From: Brienomyrus brachyistius
Lineage: Eukaryota; Chordata; Actinopteri; Osteoglossiformes; Mormyridae
Direction: 5' to 3'
NCBI RefSeq assembly: GCF_023856365.1
Contig: NC_064551.1
Location: forward strand, 14,855,027-14,919,026
Length of the DNA stretch: 64,000 bases
Part shown: positions 1 to 12,436 of the stretch, piece by piece
Layout: each line of letters starts with the position of its first letter
Position numbering within the stretch: position 1 is the first letter of the stretch
Position numbers and translations under genes: made by a program
Notes under the pieces: model-generated
Seen by the model: only the letters and a program-made list of their open reading frames with translations
What the model was told of the DNA's origin: nothing
Databases searched by the model: none

Positions 1-345
1 TGGGAGTGCTGAACAGGGGCTTTTCGGAGTAAGACATAAAATGATACTTTATAGGACCCGAGAGAAGTTCTTTTAGAAACAGGAGTGAGGAATAAACAGA
101 GAACGCATGATGGGTATGATATGTGCAAATGGGTCACAAGGTTGGCTGTGTGCTTAGGCATGTGAGAGCAGACTCCTGACTTTGCCCGAGTCCTTAGATG
201 TTTCCATTTTAGGTAAAACTCTTCACAGCTGATTTTCCTAAAGCTAAAGAAAACATTCAAAACAGAAAAAAATGCAATTTTCCTCTAACGTATTTCCCAG
301 AAAATTAACTTCTGGGTACTTGAATGTAAGCTGATCATGTACAGT
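1..345 (+). pseudogene. Fragment of a second CYP46A1-like locus (intron 4/5 sequence, exon 5 missing)
   Basis: Bases 1-207 match 30331-30535 (CYP46A1 intron 4) almost base for base. Bases about 215-345 match about 31012-31135 (intron 5) with slightly more change. In the intact gene these blocks are about 475 bases apart and exon 5 (30775-30861) lies between them; here they are joined directly near 207-215. Similarity stops near 345, just short of where exon 6 would be, and unrelated sequence leading to an ERV follows. This looks like a broken tandem copy of the gene whose remainder lies off the left edge or is lost. A repeat carrying both blocks is a less likely alternative. Confidence 0.65.
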
Positions 346-1623
346 ACGACCAGAAAACCTCACAAGACGAACTCCAAGTGGGAAACAAAATCTGGTTGGT
401 TTCAGGCAACCAACCTCAACACAAAGACTCTCCAGGAAGCTTCTACCACGCTAGTCGGGACCGTATGATATCATGGACAAACTGTCACCTGTGGCTTATC
501 GAATCAGAACCAACAGAGACACCCAAGAAACATGCCTCCAGTGTTTTTATCGGAATCAAATCAAGACGTACCAAGCCCAGAGAAAGCCTGAAACAGCCAC
601 CAACCAGTCTTCTCTGGACAGCGCTCCAGACGAAGCCAGCAGCTTGGAATAAGCCACATTCCAACCAAAAAGGAGGACAACTTTTCCAACTGAAATCTCA
701 CCAAAACCCCCAAGAGGGAAGAACAAAGAGAAAGGGAAGGAGAGACGGTCACAGATAGGGTAGACCAAGGTGGCGAGCTTGACTACTGCTATCTGGGTGA
801 TCTTGAGGTTTTGTTTATCTGTTTGTTTGTTTTGATAACTTCTCATTTTATTTGGTTGTTGTTTTTGCTAAGGACCTGGGGTGCCTCACGCGTGCCCGGG
901 AAATTACTGAAGAGGATCCGGTTCTGCACTTTTCTTTGTCCTGTTTGTTTCTTTACAATTGCTCTCTGGCCGAGAATTGTTGCCCACTATACTTTGCACC
1001 AGCGTACACAACATTCAGTCTTGACTCACTCCCTCACTCCTAATTCGGTCCTTATTTTCTATCCCCTTACCACTAGGATGACGCTGCCCAGCTACTAGCC
1101 TTACTCAGCCAGGAGGGGTGAGGCCCCAGTCCAAGAGGGCATCTCTTGGGCCTCCATCAGGCATTGTCTGCCGGGAACAGCCCGGTCTCTTGATTACTAA
1201 CTGTTATACCCACATACAGCGAGTATTCATCTGACGATATCGACCGAGCCTATTACCTCCATGAGAGACCCCAATCTAGTGGAACAGGTGTCCGATGAAC
1301 CCAGGATGCCATGCATCATGCTGCCGTGGACACTACCCACATGCTGGAGCAGTTACCCAACGACCGTGAACCAAGCTGAGTCCAATCGACAGCCCAAGAG
1401 GTTCCTGGACGCCCTGCTGGGAGCTGCATTGGGTTCACCACTCCTTGCTGTGCCAGGAGACAGGCTCCAGCCCCTGCACTCGTCTCCCATCCATCCTGTC
1501 ACTATACCACCCAGAGTGCTGAACAACGAGATGTTTCATGTGCCTCGTCGCATGTGGATGATCCTGTTTCAACTTCCGTCGCCTGATTGATGGCAATGCC
1601 ACAATCAGCCGAAAGGGGGGATA
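346..1623 (+). mobile_element. Endogenous retrovirus, 3' internal remnant
   Basis: This stretch ends in a purine tract (GAAAGGGGGG at 1611-1620) directly before an LTR, so it should be the 3' internal part of a retrovirus-like element. Reading frames are short and broken. One frame near 1390-1440 encodes a basic RQPKR-type site followed by a hydrophobic Ala/Leu/Gly stretch, which resembles the cleavage site and fusion peptide of an envelope protein. Only about 190 bases separate that from the purine tract, so most of the transmembrane subunit is missing. I see no intact gene. The left boundary near 346 is approximate. Confidence 0.5.
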
Positions 1624-3081
1624 TGTAGGATCACACATGCACATATCACAAAGCTTAAATTCCAGGTGGCCTGAGACAAGGCCTACCCTGGTACGAGAGG
1701 CACACATTGGCCTAGGCCTCAAAGGGGGTTCGTGACCCCACACACACGGACACGCTTAAACACACACAGATAACAAGGGAGACCAGCACTCCAACTTTTA
1801 TTGCTCAAAGTTTTAACGACCTACAGCAGTAACTGTACAAAACAAAAGACCATCAGCCCGAAGAGAGGCAGAGAACATCAGCCCAAGAGAAGAGAAGCCC
1901 ACAAGAAGCCCTCCTGAAGCCTGCCAGTGAAAGCCCAGCTGGACAGAGAACTGCAACCAAGCCCAAGATTCACCAGGAGAGAGAATCAGAGGGGCTCCAC
2001 TCCAACAACCGCTGCAAACACCACGCCTCCCTGAGTGCCATCACCTATCAGCTCATCAGCCACTGCAACCAACTACCAAGACCCCCCCCCCTTTCCTGCA
2101 GCCAAGTAAACCAACTTCCTTTCATTTCTAACAACCTAAACTGTCCTATTCACCTGCTATATTACTTTAGGGTTGTGTTTCCACAAACTGCTTGCTTTGC
2201 AGAACAGTTTTTCCCTTTTTTGGTTACTCATTTTAAATCTGGTCATTGCATTTTCATGATTACATTGTTTGTGTCTATTCCGTTGTCTTATGTTAGTTGT
2301 AGGAATAAATGCATGTCTTTTACACAACTTCAGCCTCCGTCACTGAGTGCTCAACAATAGTCCCTGCCTCTGTGCGATCTGGCTACTACGCTCTGAAACC
2401 TCAAACTCACCTGAAATATCACGAGACTCTCTCTCATCGGCCGTGAGGGGAGCTTCGCTACCGATCGTTTACGTTACCTGCTGACGCAGCTCGCTGGACA
2501 AGCCTTCTAACCCAGGTTATTCAGCGATACTGGTTATTAATGAATCCCATTTAGGGCTCACATTAACAGACTCACGGGGATTCACAATTGAGTTTGGAGG
2601 AGCCGATCATTCGGCATAACAATTGGTTAATAATCAGCATTAAATAATCCAGCCATCCATTTTCCAAACCGCTTATCCTATTGGGTCGCGGGGGGTCCGG
2701 AGCCTATCCCGGAAGCAATGGGCACGAGGCAGGGAACAACCCAGGATGGGGGGCCAGCCCATCGCAGGGCACACTCACACACCATCCACTCACACATTCA
2801 CACCTATGGGCAATTTAGCGACTCCAATTAGCCTCAGCATGTTTTTTGGACTGTGGGGGGAAACCGGAGTACCCGGAGGAAACCCCACGACGACATGGGG
2901 AGAACATGCAAACTCCGCACACATGTGACCCAGGCGGAGACTCGAACCCGGGTCCCAGAGGTGTGAGGCAACAGTGCTAACCACTGCACCACCATGCCGC
3001 CCCAGCATTAAATAATAATTAATTAATTTCAAAATATATTGGTGGAGATATTCAAATTTGCCTGAGCTAATAATTCCTACA
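1624..3081 (+). mobile_element. ERV LTR (3' LTR), carrying a nested SINE
   Basis: The LTR begins TGTAGGA and ends TCCTACA, a perfect 7-base inverted terminal repeat with TG...CA ends. It follows a polypurine tract and carries a polyadenylation signal (GGAATAAATG near 2303) on the plus strand. Its outer parts match the LTR at 21156-22575 closely, but the middle (about 1826-2012) differs. A 355-base SINE sits inside at 2649-3003. Confidence 0.85.
2649..3003 (-). mobile_element. tRNA-headed SINE inserted in the LTR
   Basis: On the minus strand it has a tRNA-like head with an A-box-like TGGTGCAGTGGTTAGCAC and a B box GGGTTCGAGTC. A body shared with six other copies follows, ending in GGAT repeats. 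It is flanked by a 13-base target duplication AGCATTAAATAAT (2636-2648 and 3004-3016). The sister LTR near 22492 has one uninterrupted AGCATTAAATAAT, the empty site. Confidence 0.9.
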
Positions 3082-4334
3082 CCCCCCCACCCCTACCCGG
3101 TCTGCCTCCACACCTGTCGCTCCTTATACAGAAGCTCCACTGCCTGCTTACACAGATAAGCCTCTTAGTCAAACCCTTTCCTCACTGTAAGAAATGCAGC
3201 TGTCATTCTCCTCAGTACAAAAAAAAAATTAAAATAGCATGTTTGTCGTTCTTTCTGACGGAGTATCTCTGATACTGAGTTGTGGGGCAACACGGTGGTT
3301 AACATTGTCACTTTACACCTCTGGAACCAGGGTTCGAGTCTCCGCCATGATTCCATGCATGTGGAGTTTGCATGTTCTCCCCAAGTCGTTGTGGGGTTTC
3401 CTCTAGGTACTCCAGTCCCACCCTCCCACAGTCCAGGAACACGCTGAGGTTAGTTGAAGATCGTGAGCGTGCCCTGTGATGGGTTGGTGCCCCATCCTGG
3501 GATGTTTGCTGTCTTCCACCCATAGACTTTCAGACCCGCCCCCCCCCCGTGCAGTTACTGAAGATGAATGGATCCAGCTGTGGTCAAGCTGCATGTAGCC
3601 TGTCTCATGAGTGGGCAGGGGGGGTGGTCAGTGTTACAACAGACTCATCGCTTTCTATCAAGCATCCGTGCAACCTCTGGTGTCACATTATGACAACCAA
3701 ACTGAAAATACTACTGGAAGAAAAGCCTGTGTCTGTTTCTGATGCATTTGATGACAAGCGAGCAGATCTCAAGGTGAAGACTTAATGAGTATCGTGAGAA
3801 GGTCATGAAAATACAAACCATATTCAGCTGATTAAAAACGGATAATATGCATCCTTATAAATGGAAGCTTTGACTGAAAGAGATGCTTCCTGCTGCATTT
3901 ATCTGAAGGTTTGCTCAAAAATCATGAGTGAAACGGCCTTCATATAATTTAATTACAAGACTGGGTGCGTTTTACAGCTAACAAAACATTCTGGAACAAA
4001 ACATTGATTTTCTTTTTTAATGGTAACTGAGAGTCATGAAAAATCTACAGCACCGATACATCCCAAGGATATAATGGGCATCCGATAATTGCATCAAAAT
4101 CTAATAAAAGCTGCTGTATGGTCAAACTTTTTCCAAGATCATTAAAGTCTAATCAGCTTAGATTAAAGCAAAAGATGTGTAACTGGCGGCTGCGAGTTTG
4201 GCAATAGGGAGTCCGCGTTGCATAGGTCGCGCTCAGGCGTCCATGGAAATCTCCATTGTAAAGGCACAACTTTTCAGTTAGAAGGCCTGGATTTCATCTG
4301 TAAATGGAAAGAACCGGTATGAAACAAAAACTAA
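3082..4334. other. Intergenic, no gene seen
   Basis: Apart from the SINE at 3283-3510 there is a C-rich run at the LTR end, another C run near 3539-3548, and otherwise AT-rich unique-looking sequence without supported coding or RNA genes. Confidence 0.6.
3283..3510 (+). mobile_element. Diverged, truncated tRNA-headed SINE
   Basis: Same family as the SINE at 2649-3003, in the forward orientation. The B box GGGTTCGAGTCTCCGCC and the GGAGTTTGCATGTTCTCCCC segment are visible, but many bases differ and the 3' end is lost. It appears older than the other copies. Confidence 0.75.
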
Positions 4335-5149
4335 GGTAACATTCAGGTCATTTATGTTCATTTATACCACTTGTATAAGCCTTTAAATAAACATTAACTA
4401 ACCATTCACAAAACCTCAATAAGACATTCATAAGCCTGTAGTTAAGGGCTAACTAATCTAATACTAATTTGCAAAACATTAATAAACATTTATAAGTGAA
4501 TGAAGGGGGGAAATTATAATAAACAAATCATTACTAAATGATTAGTACACCTGTATTTAATGTTGAACAAATTCTTTACAAATTCTTAATCATTTGTAAT
4601 CATTTATTATTAATGCGGTATGGTGGTGCAGTAGTTAGCACTGTTGCCTCACACCTCTGGGACCCGGGTTCGAGTCTCCGCCTGGGTTACAAGTGTGTGG
4701 AGTTTGCATGTTCTCTCCATGTTGTCGTGGGGTTTCCTCCGGGTACTCCGGTTTCAAAATGCAGTGCAAAGCATCTTTATTGCTTATACTGACCATTGTA
4801 ATACATTATGAAGGTATCAATAGCGAATTATAGAAAAGAACTTCAATGGAGCTTACGAAATATTATAATCAATGCTATAATGCCTCATGACTGGCAATAG
4901 ATGATGCTGTAATGCTTTATTAATTCTTATACCGAACATTATAATGCATTATGAATCTATCTATAACACATTATATATGACAGCTTTAAGTAAAATGATC
5001 AAATGATCATTTCCCGTTTTAATAATTTACAAATGTTTAGTCCTTAACTACATGCTTATAAATGTCTTATTGAGGGGTTGTAAATGATTGGTTAATGTTT
5101 AAAGGCTTGTATATGTGGTATAACTGAACATTATTGTAAAGTGTTATCA
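4335..5149. mobile_element. Non-autonomous DNA transposon with long inverted arms
   Basis: The left arm (about 4335-4460) and right arm (about 5000-5149) are inverted copies: TTATACCAC, AAGCCTTTAAA, CCTCAATAAGACAT and TGTAGTTAAGG occur in order on the left and as reverse complements in reverse order on the right. The interior is AT-rich with repeated AATGCATTATGA-like phrases. No transposase frame is present. A truncated SINE has inserted inside. Confidence 0.75.
4615..4753 (+). mobile_element. 3'-truncated SINE nested in a DNA transposon
   Basis: It carries the tRNA-like head and the first part of the body of the common SINE and stops at CTCCGGTTT. It is well conserved, so it is younger than its host element. 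Confidence 0.8.
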
Positions 5150-6686
5150 AAATTAATTTAGAGTACAACTGCCCACTTGATCAGGAGTTCAGGACACAAT
5201 CTTTGTACAACGCAGAAACCCCAGACCTGGAGTGAGGAGATATTTACAGAGAGCAGAGATTTTCTTCTTGATGAATCTGCATGTCTCTCCCGGCCCCTTC
5301 CAAGTCAGTCCTGATTACAGCCTTTCATGTTGCTATTATAAACTCATTCACTGACAATTACATCGTCTTGTGTTAAGAAAGAAATTCCAGTGTGTCAGAC
5401 AGAGAGCTCAGTGACATATTAAAGTGAATTCTAGACAACGAATCAATTAAATATAAATTAAGCACTAGAACAGGTTTTATAACAACAGAGGAGGTGAGAT
5501 TCATTGACTTTGATACTTTGTCATGATAATAAAAATGTGTCTTAGTTGATCCTTCTTATTTTAATGTATCAATTAAGCAGATTTGCTCAGCTGTGGACAT
5601 GAAGATGTGAACCAGCCCAGCTGTGGTACTGTGGAGTCTGTCTGCCGGGGTTTTCTCTGGGACCTTTGGTTACTCTCCGGTTATTTCTATAAAAGATGCT
5701 CAGTCCATGTGAACGCCCTGTAATGGATGGAGGGATGGATGGCGATCGGAATATTAAGTATAATTTTGATGATATGCAAGAAACATCCTATTAAATTACA
5801 CACAGTTCATCTGCAGCACACCCACGAAGACGACGCTGCTTTCGGCTGCTTAATAAGCTCTTCCCATCTCCCATTTGCATCAAAGTCCTTCTTCAACTTG
5901 AGGTTCAACAAACAGTAATGAAAAAACAAGTGAAGATGTTCCAGCCCAGTTTTGGGAAATATTAATTTGTCAAGCCAAATCACTACGTAAGTAAGTATCC
6001 CTGCCTGCATTCGATGAGTTTTTCAGGATAAAATGCAAAACTTACACCATAACAACCTTTGCAATGTAATCGTATAAACCAAGGTCTCCCAGATATTGTG
6101 TAATATTTAGGGTTTTCCACAGCAGTCATTTGTCTTTTAAAATGGAATAATGCTCTTCCATTTATGACATCCTGCATAATTCTTTTCCCATAATGCACTC
6201 TGTATTTTTATATTATTGTCCCATAATGGAAGAATAATTCCTCCATTGTCAATTTCTAAAGAAGGAGATGATCATGAGTGAAAAATGTACGATTTTAGGG
6301 GCAGTTACTGAAAACGAGGGCCAAAGTGCAGGTGTGATGCAAATGTTTTACTGAAAGTAGTTTTACTGGTGTTAGAATGGAGATATTTCGCATAGGAATG
6401 TTCCTTCTCAATATTTGGTGGATAAATGACAAAATATGGGAATGAGAGATAATTAAAAACACAGTTAAAACTAGGTGGAAATCCAGTCACTACAATGAAC
6501 AAAAACCTGAATGAGCTCACTCTCTAGATGTACGCCATCGGCAGTAGATCCAGAGTTCTGGAGACTGGAGAATATTTGGTGACCAGTCATCACTAATACT
6601 CATGAAACCCGAATCAAGGAGAGGAAAAGCTGGATCACTAAACAACAGAGAAACTGCATTACCTGAAGCAGTATCTTTACTCATTT
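5150..6686. other. Intergenic, no gene seen
   Basis: AT-rich sequence without a supported gene. Near 5622-5746 a weak SINE-like end is visible (TTTTCTCTGGGACC, CCCTGTAATGGATGGA, then GGAT repeats). Confidence 0.5.
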
Positions 6687-7154
6687 GGTAACACTACTTG
6701 CGGGGCACATATATGTATTAGATACTCAGTTACTGCTGAAGTACAAATCATGAACAAATATAGTAGCTACTTGTCTTATTCTTCATTTGTCCCTTCAGTA
6801 GGTCCTTCAGTCGTTCACAAAGGCTTACAAAATTAACAGATATAGTGACAAATATAGCAACTGCTTGAGATAAAATGTGTGTGACAATTTATTCATAATG
6901 AACAAACAAAAAATAAGCGCTTCACTTGTGTTATTCATTACTTGTTCCTTCGGTATTTCACAAAGGTTTGCAAAATTAACAGATATAGTAACAAATACTG
7001 TAATTGCTTGACATACAGTAAAACATGTGTACACAAGTCATGAATGATGAACGAACATGAGATCAGTGGGTAGCAAAGACTTGGACTGTGGTTAATTAAC
7101 ACACATGTAATAGCATAATCCTATATTATTGGTGCCCCCTCGAGTAGTGTTACC
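6687..7154. mobile_element. MITE with GGTAACACT terminal inverted repeats
   Basis: The ends are GGTAACACTACTTGCGGGGC on the left and its imperfect inverse on the right (GCCCCCTCGAGTAGTGTTACC). Inside, a segment of about 85 bases is repeated directly (about 6819-6905 and 6956-7045), recognisable by CACAAAGG and AAAATTAACAGATATAGT. No transposase frame is present. Confidence 0.75.
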
Positions 7155-9828
7155 AATCAGATTAATCATTACAAAACAGGGTACAGTCAAACAACACAAA
7201 TGTGATATTGTTCCTTCAGTTTTATACTGGTTGTGCATTAAAACCAATAGATATTTGCGCAATCTGCTAAACTTTATTCAGCAACCATGTCAGTTGATCA
7301 CCTGGAAGATCTCTACAAGACTTCAATTTCTTTTCGCCTTTTTCTAAGTAAATATTTAATTTGCTCACTATTTGGGATCATGACAAAAACTGACGGGCTT
7401 CATCCCTGTAAGCATCAGTCCCTCCTGTCTTTGTACTAGACTCTTGTGTGTTTCCCTGGCTCCCAAGACAGCCATGTAGCTCAATGGGCTGCCTGTGTGG
7501 TACAGAAGCTATAACCCTACAGTCGTGGATTTGAGGCCAGCTTCCCCTCTTTTGTTTGTTTATTGGGTTTCTGATTTTCCTAGTGTTTAGTCCTTTGCTT
7601 CCCTGTTTTGGTGTATCCTTCGTTTGATATTGATTTGTTTATGTTCTGTTTTACTTGTTTCTTGATTTTTCTCCTAGGGTAGTACTTTCCTGTGTTTCCT
7701 TAGTTTCAGGTCCTGTAAATTCCTTACCTGTTTCAGTTTAAAGCTTTGTTCCCTTACCTGTTCTTTAGACTTCATGTAGTTAGTGCTTGTTAGTTCAGCA
7801 CCATAGTTAAGTCTTATTTAATTGCTAACTCAGTTTGTGACACCTTGGGGCCCTTTGTTTTTGTATTATTGTTTTTTGATAAATCCCATGTTACTTGGAG
7901 CCATACATGGATCATTGCCTTCGCTCCATATGCGCCAAGCCACGCCGCCGTAACACACCCCAGATCGGATGGCTGACTCCTGTCTGCCTGAGATACACTT
8001 TCAGATCAGAGACATGTCATTGTGGCCTGGCTCTGAGGAATGCCCTGCTCTTCTCTCACCTGAGAAAGTGAAACCCAGGACACTGCACCGTGGAATTCAA
8101 TTATGGACTCTGACTAGCCGCTATTCAGTGCGCTGCCTTCAAACAACATGTAATGCTCCCTCTGCAAATACTGATTCATACGAGCTCTTGGGACGCAGAA
8201 TTACACGGATGTCCAGGTCTGGTGTGACCATCACAAGTTTTTTTAGCGTGACTTTGTGTCTCCTTCCCGTGTCCCTTAGTGTCACAGCAGAAAGTCACAG
8301 TGTCCGTCTGCAGACATAGGTCACACCTGTGCCTGCACAGCTGGAGGGCACGTACAGCGCGCCTTGGGGGCCTGATGCTGTAAACATATCACCTTTAGAG
8401 AAGAAGGATGTAGACGCTAATAATCCTCCATGTCTGCTCACTACTCTGGTGTAAACACCATGAGAGGAACACTAGGTGATCCTACGCCATAAATGACGAC
8501 ACACGGGATGCAGGGCATCAGCATTTCACTGCGTTTTTGCATGTCTTCCTCCAGTCCCAGGTAACAAATCAAGCTGTTTGGATCTGTACCCTAATTTTCA
8601 GCAACTGGCACCAGTGGTACTTTCTGCCTGTCTATTGTGGAAGAAATTTCTCGAAGTCCGATGTTTAAGTTTTTGACAGAACTTTATTATTCGATGAGCT
8701 CAAAGGGAACAGACACTCAGCAATCATGCGTCTCGTGTTCTGTTCCCCGAGCAAACAATGCATACATCTTTTATGGCCTAAAATGCGACAGTCATCTGAC
8801 AAATCAAGGACAAGTCGGATATCTGGACGTTCCAGTTACTTCTGGCTCTTTCGAGGTCCAGGCAGTTCAAAGAAGTTTGGCCATCTGGAGATACCAGTTT
8901 CTTCTACTTTTTCAAGGTCCACCTATCAGCTTACAACAAGTCTATCTATTTGGGACTTTTCCTTTTGCTATATCATTCTGGGACTCGTTCTTTTTCTACA
9001 TTTTATATTATCCAATACCATGCATTCATTTTATAATATCTTCTGCAACAGCTTACTTCTCAGATCGTGCCTTTGCTTTGACCTAGGCCTCTTGCTTAAC
9101 AAGCAATACATGGGAAACATGTTAATTCCTCTATAGAAAATAGAAATTTCTTACTTAAGTAGATTTGCATCATTGTTTGATACATTCAATTAATGACAAG
9201 TAAATTACATTGTTTCAACCACTATGTGTAAATCAACAACACATTATAAACTCAATTGTTAATTACTGATTAGGTAATTCATTTTGCATAATCATCTATA
9301 TTCCGTTATTGATTACTGATTAGCATAATCAAGAATTTTCTATCACACTATCCTTATATAAGGGACTTTGGCTTGGATTTATTTTATCAGGACACTGCTG
9401 ATTTAAGGACTTCAAGACACTGTAAACACAGCGGGCAGTCCACAGTGCGTTTCCGCTGATATCTTTCAGGTAAGAGCAGTGCTGATAAATGTTATCAATG
9501 AGGTAATCTTTCAAATATGGCAGTTTAAAAAATCTCCTGATATATCATGAACATTGGCTTATCAATAGTCTAGAATTTTGAGTATTCCACTGGGTTGTGC
9601 AAATTAAGTATTTAATTTATAGGCAAATATTGATTTAACAAATATGTAACCTTTCTACAAAATGAACACTTGTTTGCTAGTTTGAAAATAACAGAATAAA
9701 CACTGAATATTTTGTCGTTTCATTTAAAGGCACCAACATTTAAACACGGTGAAATCTTTCTTATCCAGAGTTACAATAAAAGCAAATCTGCTGAGGCTGC
9801 GACTCTGTTCTCAAAATTGTAAGTTCAT
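7155..9828. other. Intergenic, no supported gene
   Basis: Two overlapping open frames at 8637-9136 (149 and 136 residues) show no recognisable domain, and I do not call them. A SINE-like stretch at 7471-7955 is listed separately. Otherwise nothing is seen. Confidence 0.5.
7471..7955 (+). repeat. Possible tRNA-derived retroelement remnant
   Basis: It starts with a tRNA-like stretch (A-box-like TAGCTCAATGGG near 7478, degenerate B-box-like GGATTTGAGGCC near 7529). A T-rich tail follows, ending near GATAAATCC and CCGCCGTAACA. The end resembles that of the solo LTR at 39632-40088, so it may be part of an LTR instead. No target duplication was identified. Confidence 0.3.
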
Positions 9829-9991
9829 CAGAGGTGGGGACTTCCAGTCCACAGGGCACAAATCCAGACCAAGATTTTGTTTCAACCAACCAGTAGTATA
9901 AGAAGTCACATTCACAGAGCACTCAACTGATTGGTTAAAACAAAATCTTAGTCTGGATTTGTACTCTCTGGACCTAAAATCTCCACCTCTG
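9829..9991. mobile_element. hAT-type palindromic MITE with 8-bp target duplication
   Basis: This 163-base element begins CAGAGGTG and ends CACCTCTG. The two ~60-base arms are near-perfect inverse copies (ACAAATCCAGAC and AAGATTTTGTTT are shared), separated by about 45 bases. An exact 8-base duplication AAGTTCAT flanks it (9821-9828 and 9992-9999), the hallmark of hAT insertion. Confidence 0.9.
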
Positions 9992-9999
9992 AAGTTCAT

Positions 10000-12436
10000 A
10001 TGCAAAATAAGCCCACTATTTCACTAAAGCTTCAGGAAAGTCTGTTCAATATAGTACTGTATTCAAAACCAAATACACAAAAAGACATTTTGCAAGCAAA
10101 TCCAAACACAAGTGGACACATACACCGGTTCACCCTACGCCATTTCCACACTAATGAATTTACAGCACCACTGGGTAGGAATAAGGCTTGATGCAATAAA
10201 CCATCTATAACATTATATAACACAGATCTGCTCAAAGAGAAGAGGCGGAAAGCATCAAGGGAAATAACTTGAGTGAAGGAACCAAACTAGGCAGGGAATA
10301 TTGCCCCTCCCCCTGCTTCCTGGGGGCCAAAGATATGGGGGCTGAACTCATATACCTGATGTCAGTGTCATGCTGAGAAAAGTTCTGTTGGGCTAAAGAG
10401 ACGGGAATATGGAGGCTCATGGACTCAGTTCTTAATTAGACTGGCCCACTGGAGTGTCCCGAGGCCCCATGTCACACAGGGTATTTATGTCCCGGCCTCA
10501 CCTTCTTGCGTGCCGCAGCAAGGAACACCCTCCTGCTCACTGATGGATGTTTCCTGCGCTGAACAGGGTCATGAGCAACATCTCAGAGGCCAGCTACACA
10601 CCAGCCACAAATCAAACGCAGCTACGTCAAGGAGAACTGCATCTAAGTGAGACCTTGTCTATAGTTCACTTAGTGTCTGAAAAACAAAATGGCATGGAAC
10701 CTTTTTAAGTTAACAGTGAAGGACATTAAAATGCTGTATTCCTCAACCAGCCTGAATTTCTGCTCAAAGCACTGACAGCAATGAGAGTTACTATGCCTTT
10801 GCTAAATCGCACTGATGAGATAGATGCATGACCTTGTACTTTTAAGCCATACAGACAATAGTCCAAATTAAGTTTCTCTCAGAAGACTTTCTCAGTAGTT
10901 TTTGATTGCACAGGCAAAATTGTCAAACACTGACACTTATTTACAAAACTGCAGATGCACAATGAAGAATTAACAACTGGGTACAAAAGAAATGCTTTAA
11001 CTGTCCTGTAAAATATACCTCAACAGCATGCACACTTATGCGCCAACAGGCCAATCAAACCAATATTTGCACAGCTGTGAAAATGTACAAAGTGCAATCA
11101 GCAGAAGTCCTGTACAATATTTTCATACATGGAACATGTTGGCACAGTCTAGACACACAAACCATATAAAATAAAAACAAACTAAACACAACAAATAAGG
11201 AATAAAAAAGCAAAGTATACTCGTGGTATGCTTATATTTTATACAAAAATGCTCTGAGGGCAGAACAAAACGTGATTGGTTCAGAGAGATTACCAATCAG
11301 ATTGTAGAGGGGGTGGGTCCAAGCAACTAGTGGAGGCAGGACCAAGACATCTGATTGGTCCTGCCTTGTCTAGTTGCTTGGACGCACCTCCTCCTGCAAT
11401 CTCCAGTCACTGAGTTCCCCAGGAAACTGATCTTACCGACCATGTAATCAGATAGAGGCGGTTGTCTGCCTTCCTTGGGCTGTAGATTGCCTGTATTTCA
11501 TTCCTTATTCTAGGAATGAACAGAGAAGACGCATATTTCTCCATCTCTAAGAATAATAATGTCCAGTCACATGCTTTAAGCACAGGTTGTCCAAAGAAAT
11601 CAAGGCCTGCTCTTCTGAACTTCTGTAGAAATCCAATTGAGAAACTATTTCATGAAGACAAAGGGAAATGTGAAAAGTCTATAAGCAGTTCAATGTGTTC
11701 CTAGAAATGCAGGTATCCCCAGGAGTAAGATATCAAACCAGATATGGACTACATTGCCTGACACGTTCAGTGACACGTCAGCATCATAACACCTACTGAG
11801 GACAAGAATATAGATGATAGAAATCACTGTTCACCACACTGTGTTATGCTTTGTCTGGTGTACGGTACGGCGAGTGTCGAGTCCAGCAGATATGTACTAG
11901 TGGGCGGTCACTGGAGCACTCCGTAGCGTCCGTCGAGTGTACATGCCTCCGAGCAGGGTGCTCAGCAGGAGCTCACAGCAGCAGCTTGATTTTGGGTTTC
12001 GATCAGACTCCCTGGGTAGAAAATGCTGCTAGCACACTAACAGCACATATAACCAGAGTGCAAAAGCACTCAGGGTGTGAGATGAAATTATTACTTCGGG
12101 GAACAAATTTAATAAGGTCACTTTAAAGATAAAATTACATAAAATATAATTCTGAGGCGAATGTCTATTATATCTCCATATGTGTTTGAAATTGTTAGAT
12201 GCCTTTCAATAAACCATTTCAATAAACAACCTTGTGAATGATTTAAAAGCAGCAGCATCTATCTTCATTATTTCACCAGCATAAACCTACCAGTTTTCAC
12301 CTTTCATGATGCAGTATTTGGGATACGAAGGTTTTGGGGGTGTGAATGTAGTATTCTCAAACAAACTCCATTTGAAAACTGCTCTCAGGTTCAAACATGC
12401 AGCCAAAACATAAAATAGATACATGTAAACAACACA
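10000..12436. other. Intergenic, no gene seen
   Basis: No supported coding or RNA gene. It contains the palindrome at 11296-11404. Open frames here (for example 11851-12126) are short and lack recognisable features. Confidence 0.5.
11296..11404. repeat. Nested palindrome, copy 1
   Basis: Arms 11296-11330 and 11369-11404 are imperfect inverse copies (AATCAGATTGTAGAGG against CCTCCTGCAATCT; CAAGCAACTAG against CTAGTTGCTTG). A perfect 11-base hairpin GGCAGGACCAA / TTGGTCCTGCC is inside (11335-11365). A related palindrome occurs at 32368-32477 in CYP46A1 intron 6. Confidence 0.8.

Noticed and set aside
2746..3032. ORFs on both strands within the SINEs (also 25378-25858, 38501-38960, 40665-40943)
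   Set aside because: They are translations of the tRNA-headed SINE and recur at every copy (for example MGGQPI-AGHTHTP); they are not genes.
8637..9136. Two overlapping 149- and 136-codon frames
   Set aside because: Hydrophobic but without a family motif; two frames are open over the same stretch, which suggests chance.
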